Positions 18,880 to 27,715 of a stretch of 32,987 nucleotides of DNA are shown piece after piece (position 1 is the stretch's first letter; each line of letters starts with the position of its first letter). Origin of the DNA: Flavobacteriaceae bacterium (GTDB lineage Bacteria > Bacteroidota > Bacteroidia > Flavobacteriales > Flavobacteriaceae). The DNA lies in the NCBI GenBank assembly GCA_013214625.1, contig JABSPO010000011.1, forward strand, positions 1 through 32,987. Reading direction: 5' to 3'. The notes beneath the pieces are model-generated. The model had not been told where the DNA came from, made no database searches, and saw only the letters and a program-made list of their open reading frames with translations. Both the position numbers and the translations under genes were made by a program.

Positions 18880-19104
18880 ATGGAAAACAGTATTGATAAA
18901 ATTGCTTTATTAGAATTAGCAAAACGAATAAAAGATTTAAGAAAAGATAAGAATTTAACTCAGGCTGAATGTTATAATGACACAGGTATTAACTTCGGAA
19001 GGATAGAACGAGGAGTTAGAGATATTAGCTTCACCACATTATTAAAATTATGTAAGTATTTTGAAATCCCCGTAAAAGACTTTTTTAATGAGGATTTCAA
19101 ATAA
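18880..19104 (+). CDS. Small Xre/HTH_3 transcriptional regulator (C-protein-like size)
   Basis: LAKRIKDLRKDKNLTQAECYNDTGINFGRIERGVRDISFTTLLKLCKYFEIPVKDFF is a canonical Xre HTH. Confidence 0.85.
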   Translation: MENSIDKIALLELAKRIKDLRKDKNLTQAECYNDTGINFGRIERGVRDISFTTLLKLCKYFEIPVKDFFNEDFK

Positions 19105-20428
19105 TACAATCATGAATTTGATTACTCTCTTCTTTAAGATTCTTAATGTCAAGAGCAGGTATACTCCCCAATACTCTCTTAAAAACTGAATTCATTATAT
19201 CTATAGCTTTGTCTATGTCTTCAATCTTTACAATAACTGAATCATGTATTGTAAATGGAATTATCCCATTATCCACGAGCTCTTTAGCAATGCAATCTAT
19301 AAATAGATAACTCTCAAATTTTTGTAAAAAAATAGATAAATTTTTATAATCCTTGTTCTTTAATGTTTTAATCACATAATAAACAAATGGATAAACACTT
19401 TCAAAACTTTTTTTATCCGATTCATATGGCACAAAACGATGATGGCTTGAATAATCATAATTTTTTGAAAACAATACTCCAAACATCATTTCTTTCACCT
19501 GATTTCTTGTTATCTCATCTAAATGATTTTTAGTAAATTCATCATAAAAAACACCATTCAAAACTGAATCAAAAAACGGTTTAAAATTCACCATATTTCG
19601 CTTTTCTTCATTTTGGTGAAATAATAAAACATCCTTAATTCCTTTAACACCAAAGGATTTTGTTAGTTTTTCATACTGTAAATAACAACATAAGGTCTCC
19701 CTTTGGTCAATAATAGCGTCTATTAGTATTCCTAATAAAAAAGGTTGTGAATTTTTCAAATCAATACTTACATAATCTCCTATTATAAACTGTCTTAAAT
19801 CACTTTTTAAGTTTGTTAAATTAGTGTCAAGCCTATTATTTGTTTTATTTCTTTTGCAATATCTATAACGCTTATCATGGATTTGATTAATTGAGATTAA
19901 ATAACTTGCCATCTGTTTTTCATTTGCGTTATTTCTTATCCATTCCTCTGATTTATCATAATCTAATTCAAGTTTCATTAGTTCTTTATACATGCTTTTC
20001 AAAAATGGCTCAAACCTATTATAATGAGCCTTTCTTGAAGTGATTTTTTTTACAATCCGCCTACTAAGTCTGCATTTTTTTTCCAATTCAATTTTCGCTG
20101 TACTTCCAATAAATTTTTCATTTAATACATATTTTAATGACTCTCGTCCAGATTGATAACTTCCATTAGTAACTATAAACTCACCCTTTTTTAAGAATGT
20201 CACATGACACATTATATTACTAACAGTTACAGTTCTAAGATATTTCAAATCCAACCTATATACCTGCTTCTTCTTGTATTTTATCTGTTGCTCAGATAAA
20301 TAATGAACTATATAATAAAAGTATTCTATTTTATATATGAATTTTGGTGGATTTTTCACCAAATATTCATCTAAATCAGAAATAAATAAATCAGGTAAAT
20401 ACAAGATTATATTCTTGCTTTTCCTCAT
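19097..20428 (-). CDS. Divergent minimal family-A-type polymerase-like protein (443 aa), putative element replication protein
   Basis: NNRLDTNLTNL...LRQF (PolA motif-1-like), YVSIDLKNSQPFLLGIL (motif A-like), RNQVKEMMFGVLF (O-helix/motif B pattern RxxxKxxxFGVLF), PFTIHDSVIV (motif C-like HDS). Confidence 0.6.
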   Translation of the reverse strand: MRKSKNIILYLPDLFISDLDEYLVKNPPKFIYKIEYFYYIVHYLSEQQIKYKKKQVYRLDLKYLRTVTVSNIMCHVTFLKKGEFIVTNGSYQSGRESLKYVLNEKFIGSTAKIELEKKCRLSRRIVKKITSRKAHYNRFEPFLKSMYKELMKLELDYDKSEEWIRNNANEKQMASYLISINQIHDKRYRYCKRNKTNNRLDTNLTNLKSDLRQFIIGDYVSIDLKNSQPFLLGILIDAIIDQRETLCCYLQYEKLTKSFGVKGIKDVLLFHQNEEKRNMVNFKPFFDSVLNGVFYDEFTKNHLDEITRNQVKEMMFGVLFSKNYDYSSHHRFVPYESDKKSFESVYPFVYYVIKTLKNKDYKNLSIFLQKFESYLFIDCIAKELVDNGIIPFTIHDSVIVKIEDIDKAIDIMNSVFKRVLGSIPALDIKNLKEESNQIHDCII

Positions 20429-20754
20429 TTTTTATTAGCTAAATAGTTGTTGGATTCCTCTTCAATTTCAGAGTTGGTTTTTACCCTACCCAACTTCAAC
20501 CATTCATCAATTTCTGCTTTAAGAAAAATTAACTTCTTACCTCGTTTATGATATGGAATTGTTCCTTCATGTACATAGCCATAGAATGTTGGCTTGCTTC
20601 TTTTTTCAGGGTCATACTCAATTAATTCGTTTAGGTCAAGCCAAAGACTATCCTGTTGAGCTTCATATTTAGGTGTTGGATTGTGCTTAATGTCAAGTAA
20701 TAAGTTTTCAATATTACTTAACCTCTCATCAAGAGTTTTAAATGGATTATTCAT
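20425..20754 (-). CDS. MerR/HTH_17-type DNA-binding protein (excisionase/helicase-loader-like)
   Basis: WLDLNELIEYDPEKRSKPTFYGYVHEGTIPYHKRGKKLIFLKAEIDEWLKLGR; ATGA overlap with the downstream polymerase-like ORF. Confidence 0.75.
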   Translation of the reverse strand: MNNPFKTLDERLSNIENLLLDIKHNPTPKYEAQQDSLWLDLNELIEYDPEKRSKPTFYGYVHEGTIPYHKRGKKLIFLKAEIDEWLKLGRVKTNSEIEEESNNYLANKK

Positions 20755-20836
20755 ATTACAGTATTTAGTTATTAATACTGTAAATATTGGTTGCTTGACA
20801 AGTAGGTAACCAGTTATAACCAGTTACAATTTTTTA

Positions 20837-21622
20837 TTAAAACTCATTATCATAAATAGCTTTTAACAACTTTAGCTCATCTAAAGCCATAGGTTTATTA
20901 CTATCTGGTAACTTTTTTATCACATTTTCAAAACGTTGAATTTTATTCTCCATTTTCTTTTTTGTAAATGGACTTGTTCTTCCAACTCTATTAGCTCTAC
21001 TTGAATAATAAATATACTTTTGGAATAATTTTTCCCCTGAATTATGTTCATATTTAAGAGCTAATCCATCAGCATTACTTCTTGTAACTTGTTCTTCTTT
21101 ATAAAAATGAATTAAAGCAACCTCCCTAATCGTAAGCTTTCGAGTAATTTCTATATTATTTTGTAATTGATACTCTTTTACTACTTTTTTTATAGAATCC
21201 GTATTTTCTTTTTTATTCCTAATTGATATTTCTAATCGCTTTTCTTTTATCCAATCACGTAAGAAAACATCTTGTTCTTGAAGACAACTTAAAACCTCTT
21301 CATTTTGATATAGATTGTTTTTCACCTCAATAGCTCCCAAATCAAAATTACTCTTTTCAAGCTTTCTTACTTTTTTAGACATCTGTTTCACAACTCTTTT
21401 TTGTGAATTTATATCACACCTTAATGAAATTAGACCTCCTTCTATATAATCAACAAACTCCTTTTTTTGCGGAGAACCTATCTGTTCATAACAAATATTA
21501 AAAGATTCTCTTAACTCAGATATTTCTTCATATTTAACAGAAAACTCTTCGCCTTTTTCAACAGTTAATAATTCATCAATTTGATAAGGAATTCTAACTT
21601 CTATTAGAAAATAATCGTCCAT
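20837..21622 (-). CDS. Hypothetical protein of an integrative element
   Basis: 261-aa charged, helical-looking ORF just downstream of the integrase in the same orientation. Confidence 0.65.
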   Translation of the reverse strand: MDDYFLIEVRIPYQIDELLTVEKGEEFSVKYEEISELRESFNICYEQIGSPQKKEFVDYIEGGLISLRCDINSQKRVVKQMSKKVRKLEKSNFDLGAIEVKNNLYQNEEVLSCLQEQDVFLRDWIKEKRLEISIRNKKENTDSIKKVVKEYQLQNNIEITRKLTIREVALIHFYKEEQVTRSNADGLALKYEHNSGEKLFQKYIYYSSRANRVGRTSPFTKKKMENKIQRFENVIKKLPDSNKPMALDELKLLKAIYDNEF

Positions 21623-21638
21623 AATTTCTGCTTGCTTT

Positions 21639-22781
21639 TTAAAAATCCAATTTTATTTTATTAACAGTTTCACGCTTAGCCTCATCTACTATTTTGGCAT
21701 AAATCTGTGTCGTTTTTAAGTCTTTATGTCCTAACATTTTTGATACTGTGTAGATATCTGTACCACTAAAAAGTTGTAGAGTTGCGTATGTATGCCTAAA
21801 GCAATGAAAACTTAAGTCTTTTGATAAACCAGCAGAACCAATCCATTGAAATAAATGCTTATTATGATATGCAGAATATTTAAGTCCTTCAAATACTTTA
21901 TCAATAGGTTCTTTGCACTCACCTAACAGACTAAATGCTTGCTCTGATATTGGCAGGTAATTATCTTTTTGGGTTTTTTGTCTTTTAGTTAATACCGTAT
22001 ATCCCTCTCCCTCTAAAAAAGTAACATCACCCCAAACCATATTTTGAATTTCTCTAAATGCCATCCCAGTAAGTGCTGAAAAAATTGCACAACGCTTTAA
22101 TAATTCGTTATTACAAGGTGTCTTAATTAATCTATTTAGTTCATCTATTGTTAGAAACTCACGCCTTGTTTCTTCTTCTTTTATTGGAGATATTTTGGCG
22201 TTTAAATCAGCTTGCAATATTTCATCCTTATAAGCTTGTTTCAATGTTGCTTTAACTTTATTAAAATAAGAGGACGCAGTGTTATTTGATAGTTTCGATT
22301 TACTACTTTTATTACTCTGTACCGTCAGAAGATGTTCTTTAAAATCCTCAAAGAAAGATACGCTAAGGTCTGAAAATTTTATACTCCCATTTGTAAACAC
22401 TTCAAGGAACTTTAATGTTGAAGCCCAATTACTAAGATTAGAACCGTATCTTTTATTCGTTAGATTTCTAAAGTATTCAACAAAACATCGTTCTCCTAAT
22501 TCTTTAATTCTTAACTGCTCTTTCTCATAACCACTATATATTTCAGGCTTGTTTAAAGTATTTTCTCTTTTTTGCCTTATACTTTCTGCTAATTTAAGTG
22601 TTTCTGTGTTATGGGTTTTATCAAATGGATTTTTAGATTTTTCAAAAATGTACATCTTTAAAAACTCTCGTCGAGTAGGCTTTCCTGTTTTAATATTTAT
22701 AATGGCAGGATAAAAATCAAGGTATAAACTTTTACGCCCTCCTGAAATATCTTTTTGTCTTAATTTAACTTTAGTTGCCAT
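21639..22781 (-). CDS. Tyrosine recombinase / site-specific integrase
   Basis: SALTGMAFREIQNMVW (Arg I box), LSFHCFRHTYATLQL (HxxR), MLGHKDLKTTQIYAK (H...Y nucleophile). Confidence 0.93.
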   Translation of the reverse strand: MATKVKLRQKDISGGRKSLYLDFYPAIINIKTGKPTRREFLKMYIFEKSKNPFDKTHNTETLKLAESIRQKRENTLNKPEIYSGYEKEQLRIKELGERCFVEYFRNLTNKRYGSNLSNWASTLKFLEVFTNGSIKFSDLSVSFFEDFKEHLLTVQSNKSSKSKLSNNTASSYFNKVKATLKQAYKDEILQADLNAKISPIKEEETRREFLTIDELNRLIKTPCNNELLKRCAIFSALTGMAFREIQNMVWGDVTFLEGEGYTVLTKRQKTQKDNYLPISEQAFSLLGECKEPIDKVFEGLKYSAYHNKHLFQWIGSAGLSKDLSFHCFRHTYATLQLFSGTDIYTVSKMLGHKDLKTTQIYAKIVDEAKRETVNKIKLDF

Positions 22782-22785
22782 AGTT

Positions 22786-23175
22786 TTAAAAGTTTGTAGT
22801 GTTTAAAAAACGTTTTTCGATATCTACATACCGTATTCTAATTACCCTTTCTGAAAATCTAACAGCATCAATATTCCCTTGTTTAATCAGCCTGTAAATT
22901 GTTTTATTTGAACAATTTAATAGTGTTGCTACTTCTTTAACTGTTAAATATGGTTTATCTTTTAATAAATGAATGTTTACAACATCACTTTTTACGCTAA
23001 CTATATTATTCAATGTTTCAAGCTCTATAATCTTTTTCTTTTCTAATTTCTTCCGAAGTTTATAGTTTTTCTGGTTGCATTTATGAGAACAACAGCGAGT
23101 AGATATTTTTTGAGCCTGAAACAGACCTCCACATTGCTCACATATCTTATTTATTTTAAAAGTTGAACTGCTCAT
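22786..23175 (-). CDS. Zinc-finger + HTH (excisionase-like) protein
   Basis: CEQCGGLFQAQKISTRCCSHKC zinc-binding pattern and PYLTVKEVATLLNCSNKTIYRLIKQGNIDAVRF HTH_17. Confidence 0.8.
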   Translation of the reverse strand: MSSSTFKINKICEQCGGLFQAQKISTRCCSHKCNQKNYKLRKKLEKKKIIELETLNNIVSVKSDVVNIHLLKDKPYLTVKEVATLLNCSNKTIYRLIKQGNIDAVRFSERVIRIRYVDIEKRFLNTTNF

Positions 23176-23353
23176 AAGTGGATATTAATAGACTTAAGTG
23201 TACCTAAAGGTATTTAAGGGACTTTATTTCACCTATAGGGTAAAAAACACCCTTAAATATTTGTACCTCGACACTAAAGGTACAACAAAGATACAAAAAG
23301 GTACAAAACAAACAGATAATAAAACAAAATACTCATAAATACTTAAAACCAAA

Positions 23354-23385
23354 AAAGCCTTATTACTCAACAGTAATAAGGCTTT
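23354..23385 (-). terminator. Intrinsic terminator downstream of mnmE, on the island side of att
   Basis: AAAGCCTTATTAC-TCAACA-GTAATAAGGCTTT, 13-bp stem; T-run follows on the minus strand. Confidence 0.75.
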
Positions 23386-23418
23386 CGTATATGTTTTATA
23401 TGTGTTTTCTTTTACCAG

Positions 23419-23433
23419 TTACTTTCCGATACA
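23419..23433. repeat. mnmE-proximal att-site direct repeat
   Basis: TTACTTTCCGATACA identical to 5222-5236; encodes the last codons and stop of mnmE. Confidence 0.75.
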
Positions 23434-24813
23434 GAAGTTCCCAAATATATGACCTAAAATATCTTTATCTAAATTGTATTCTCCTGTGATGTCTCCTAAA
23501 TAACGAAGACATTCTCGAATATCAATAGAAAATAAATCGGTAGTAATTCCTAAATCTATTCCATTTTGTACTTCCATAATACTCTCTAAGGCATTTGATA
23601 ACGCTTCAAAATGCCTGGAGTTTGTAACAATGGTTTCATTGTTACTTAAAGCCCCTGTGTTTACTAATGACGTTAATTCATGTTTTAGTTCATCAATACC
23701 GACCTTTTGTTTTGCTATTAATGGCAGTAAACTAGGTATTTCTGCTTTTAAATTATCTAATTCTGTAGTACTTAATTTATCTACTTTATTCCCTATAGTC
23801 AACAAACGCTTGTTAGGAAACTTCGTATGAATGGTATCTATTTGTTTCTGAATAGCAGTAATAGATTTTTGAGCTTTAGAAGCATCTATTAAAAATAAAA
23901 TTAACTGTGCATTGGCTGCTTTTTTATATGCTATTTTAATCCCGATATTTTCTACAACATCTTCAGTTTTTCGAATACCAGCAGTGTCAATAAAACGAAA
24001 TGCTACCCCATCAATTATAATTTCATCTTCTATAGCATCACGAGTTGTACCTGCAATTTCTGATACAATTGCACGTTCTTCGTTCAATAGTGCGTTCAGT
24101 AAGGTAGATTTCCCTACGTTTGGTTCCCCTATAATTGCTACAGGAATTCCATTTTTCATAGCATTCCCAAAAGCAAAAGAGTCAATTAATCGTTTTAAGA
24201 CAAATGAAATTTTAGCAACTAATTGTTTGAATTTTGTTCTGTCAGCAAATTCTACATCTTCACCAGAAAAATCAAGCTCTAATTCAATTAAAGCTGCAAA
24301 ATCTAATAATTGTATGCGTAATTCTTTCAACTCATTAGTAATTCCTCCACGCATTTGCTGAATAGCCATTTGATGTGATGCGGCTGAATTAGAAGCTATA
24401 ACATCGGCTACTGCTTCCGCCTGACTTAAATCCATCTTACCATTTAAAAAAGCTCGCATGGTAAACTCTCCATTATTAGCCATTCTACACCCTTTATTTA
24501 AAAAGAGTTGGATAATTTCTTGCTGAATAAAGACTGATCCATGACACGAAATCTCTACAACGTTTTCACCTGTATACGAACGTGGATTTTTAAAAATAGA
24601 AACCAATACTTCATCTACAATATTTCCCTCATTAACGATATGTCCTAAATGAATTGTATGTGTTGCTTGCGCTAATAAAGTTTTCTTTTTCATTACAGAC
24701 TTGAAGCAGCTATCTGCAATAACGATTGCTTGTTCACCCGATAAGCGAATAACAGAAATAGCGCCAACCCCAGAAGGAGTAGCCAATGCAACAATGGTAT
24801 CTTGAAGAATCAT
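23419..24813 (-). CDS. mnmE: tRNA uridine-5-carboxymethylaminomethyl(34) synthesis GTPase MnmE
   Basis: DTIVALATPSGVGAISVIRLSG N-terminus, GEPNVGKSTLLNALL G1, DTAG G3, NKVD G4, C-terminal HIFGNFCIGK*. Confidence 0.97.
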   Translation of the reverse strand: MILQDTIVALATPSGVGAISVIRLSGEQAIVIADSCFKSVMKKKTLLAQATHTIHLGHIVNEGNIVDEVLVSIFKNPRSYTGENVVEISCHGSVFIQQEIIQLFLNKGCRMANNGEFTMRAFLNGKMDLSQAEAVADVIASNSAASHQMAIQQMRGGITNELKELRIQLLDFAALIELELDFSGEDVEFADRTKFKQLVAKISFVLKRLIDSFAFGNAMKNGIPVAIIGEPNVGKSTLLNALLNEERAIVSEIAGTTRDAIEDEIIIDGVAFRFIDTAGIRKTEDVVENIGIKIAYKKAANAQLILFLIDASKAQKSITAIQKQIDTIHTKFPNKRLLTIGNKVDKLSTTELDNLKAEIPSLLPLIAKQKVGIDELKHELTSLVNTGALSNNETIVTNSRHFEALSNALESIMEVQNGIDLGITTDLFSIDIRECLRYLGDITGEYNLDKDILGHIFGNFCIGK

Positions 24814-24975
24814 GACAAATTAATTTTAAACAAAAATAAGTCAAAAAAAACCAATCTCTTAAGGATTGATTAATTATAAAAAAGAAGCGATACAAAATAT
24901 GTATTAATTACAACTATTTTTCGTTCGAGGCATCCCAATAGCAATCGAGACTAGTAGTTAAACCAACTGGAGGTC

Positions 24976-27392
24976 TTAAAAACCAATAGCTATATTAATT
25001 GAAAATCGCAATCCTTCATCTCCTTTAAAAGCTTGTAATTCTGCTTTTATTAAATCAGCTGTTTGCAACCAAAAACCTGCCCCAAAATCGGTATGTAATT
25101 GAGATGATGTTACGTTTTCTTGCCAAACTCTTCCTACATCAAAACCGCCTAAAATTCCAAACTGTAATGGCAATACTTCTGATTTTAATTCTTTTATATG
25201 CCATTTTAAATTTGTGCTTGTATAAAATAATGATTGTCCCGTAAAACGTTGATTTCTATATCCTCTCAATCCAGTGCTCCCCCCAAGGTTAGCTGCTTGA
25301 AAAAACGGGGTATCTGAACCAAAAATATGTTTGTACGAAATAGTAGCATCAAAAGTTATTTTATCCCCATACATTGGGTGAGATAAATATAAACTAGGTT
25401 GTAATGCAACATTAGTTTTACTGAACTCATTGATGTCAACTGAAACTTTTAAATCAACTTTAGGAAGGATTATTAAATCTTCCAATAATGATATTTTTTT
25501 ATATTGGTAATACCCTGATAATCCTACATAATTTTTACGATCAAAAAAATCAGATGAAGGAAAAAACAAGGTTTCAGAAGTTACAAATCTATCTGCAGTT
25601 TTATCAATTTTAACACTCTCAAAAAACAAATTAGCAGAAACATCAAAGCTCTTCTCTTTTTTCAATACTCCTAATTTAACATCAAAAGTTGACATTCTTA
25701 TACGGTTATAATCTAATTTTAAATTATCATCAAAATTTGGTGTTTCATTTCCAAATCCAAAAAAATTAGTGCTATAATTTGAGCTTTGATACCCTAACCC
25801 TCCAAAAGCATTAAAACCTTTATATACATTTGCTCTCTCTCCATAATACCCAAGTTTAAAACCTAAAGTACCTAAATACAAATTAGCTGATACTTGATGT
25901 AGTATTGTGAAAGGGTTTTGATCAAAACTCAAAACTTTATACTCATCAACCACACCTATAAACAAACCATCATCTGGATTTGCTCCAAATTTTGGTTTTA
26001 TGCTGTTTACATGGTGTTTATATTTCTCTTCTTGATATGCAGTAATATATTTTTCATCAGATAAATGTAACTTCGCTTTATCTTTTTCTACTACAAATGT
26101 TTGGTATTTATTATCAATAATTATAACTTTTTCACCGTTCTGAATTTCATATTTATCTGAATTACTACCACCAATCAACTTTAACGGGATACTTTTTTTA
26201 CTTGTCCCAGAAACTTCAAAATAATCATTCCCTTTTAATCCGTAAATCCATATTTCATCCGTATCAACGGATGAAAAACTATAACTTTGGATTGGGGTGT
26301 TTTTACCGTCTTTTTCATTATATATTCTTATTGATGTCACTTCACCCTTCCTTGTTACATCAATCAAATTATTTTCATTAGTAGCTACAATAATCTTATT
26401 GGGTGAAATTAAATTATAATACTCCGTTGCAATCCCGTCTAAATTTAATATCCTTGCTTTTAAAATAGAAAATAACTCTTCTGTTTTAGATGATAAAATA
26501 CCCTTAGGCAGAGAATTTATTATTTCTTTTATTGTAGTATCATCTAACAACTCTTGAATTACTTCAACTTCTTTTTCCCATTCTGAATAAGGTAAAACAC
26601 TCAACATGTTCACATCAAATCCTATGAATTTCTGACTAACATTTTTAATATTTTTTATTCTACTAGAATAAGACTCCAAATGCTGATATGATTTAACTAA
26701 CTTCGATAATAGTTTATAAGTCCCATCAAAATTCATGTACTGATTTTGATACGAATTCGTATAAGGAACTATTTTTTGCTCAGTAGTTACTTTCCAAACA
26801 TACCCATTTGGTTTTGTATTAAAGCTCCCAGTAATAAAACTCAATAATCGATAACGTAAATAAGTATTTCTATCAATTTTAATATCAGTGTTTTTATGTA
26901 AAATACTTAACATCTCTTGAGTAGAAAGCAATTCATCATCCAATGTTATTAATTGATGTAGTTGCTCATTATTTGAAACTAAAACTGGATTATTTGTTTG
27001 CAAGCTTAATTTCTCAGCTAGTTTTGAAGTAATACAACTTGAAAAGGGAAATGAGAGTTGTTCTACTTCTTTCAATGATTTTTCTAACTCAGTTCCTTTT
27101 ACCTCTGACACTACATAGGATTTATCTAATTGAGTTTGTTTTAATAAACTTTCAATAGATTGAGCAATTGGCACTAATTGTTTATTTTCTTTTATTGAAT
27201 CATAAACCGGTACTTGAATATTTCTATAAAATAATTCGCTATAATTCGCTCCTGACGAACTATAAGAAACTTTATTAGTATCTTTTTATACACCGATATC
27301 CAAACTGAATCTATGCTTTTTGACTGACTAAACCCAAAAACAGAACAGAATAGCAACATAGAAAAAGTAAAAACCTTGTATTTCGGCTTCAT
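24976..27392 (-). pseudogene. Omp85/BamA-like outer-membrane surface-antigen protein, apparent 1-nt frameshift near the N-terminus
   Basis: Barrel ORF 24976-27174 (...AANLGGSTGLRGYRNQRFTGQSLFYTSTNLKW...FDVGRVW...SINIAIGF). The signal peptide MKPKYKVFTFSMLLFCSVFGFSQ lies in ORF 27192-27497. Inserting one A at the A5 run (27283-27287) joins them: VYKK-DTNKVSYSSSGANYSELFYRNIQVPVYDSIKENKQLVPIAQSIE. Confidence 0.75.
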
Positions 27393-27489
27393 TTCATCAT
27401 CTAAAAGCATCTTTTTTATATAATTTTTATGAGACAATCTTTTTCTTTTCAATGAGTTAGTAATTCTTTTAAAATTTAATTTTAAAATC

Positions 27490-27521
27490 TTTTGCACAAT
27501 CTAAAAACAGTGCTATATTTG
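27490..27521 (+). promoter_or_regulatory. Bacteroidetes-type promoter for tRNA-Tyr
   Basis: TTTTG (27490-27494) ... 19 bp ... TATATTTG (27514-27521), matching the TTTG-N19-TAnnTTTG type. Confidence 0.6.
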
Positions 27522-27543
27522 CAACCGCATTAACAAATGCAAG

Positions 27544-27626
27544 GGGGAGATTCCAGAGTGGCCAAACGGGGCGGACTGTAACTCCGCTGTCTTTCGACTT
27601 CGTAGGTTCGAATCCTACTCTCCCCA
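27544..27626 (+). tRNA. tRNA-Tyr(GTA)
   Basis: GGGGAGA...TCTCCCC acceptor, anticodon loop ACTGTAACT (GTA), long variable arm, GGTTCGAATCC T-loop, discriminator A; CCA not encoded. Confidence 0.95.
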
Positions 27627-27630
27627 CAAA

Positions 27631-27654
27631 AAGCTTCAAGTTTACTTGAAGCTT
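27631..27654 (+). terminator. tRNA-Tyr terminator
   Basis: AAGCTTCAAG-TTTA-CTTGAAGCTT followed by T-run. Confidence 0.85.
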
Positions 27655-27664
27655 TTTTATTTTT

Positions 27665-27715
27665 ATACCATTTACATTTTGAATTTATTAAGTAAATTCA
27701 AAATGTAAATGGTAT
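27665..27715. repeat. Perfect 23-bp-arm inverted repeat between convergent tRNA-Tyr and rhomboid gene
   Basis: ATACCATTTACATTTTGAATTTA-TTAAG-TAAATTCAAAATGTAAATGGTAT. Confidence 0.9.

Larger units (their letters stand above)
5222..23433. mobile_element. Genomic island integrated at the 3' end of mnmE (tyrosine recombinase type)
   Basis: 15-bp direct repeat TTACTTTCCGATACA at both ends; the right copy is the C-terminus of mnmE (rc: ...TGT ATC GGA AAG TAA = CIGK*); integrase at 21639-22781 next to that end; internal genes are accessory/defence type. Confidence 0.8.

Noticed and set aside
23260-23307. Possible CRISPR-like repeat array from repeated GGTACAAA
   Set aside because: Units are only 8 bp, irregularly spaced and in both orientations; better explained as recombinase/regulator sites. 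No cas genes in the window.
23912-24361. 149-aa plus-strand ORF (and 23630-23830)
   Set aside because: Antisense to the clearly coding mnmE gene; composition is a shadow of the codon bias of the opposite strand.
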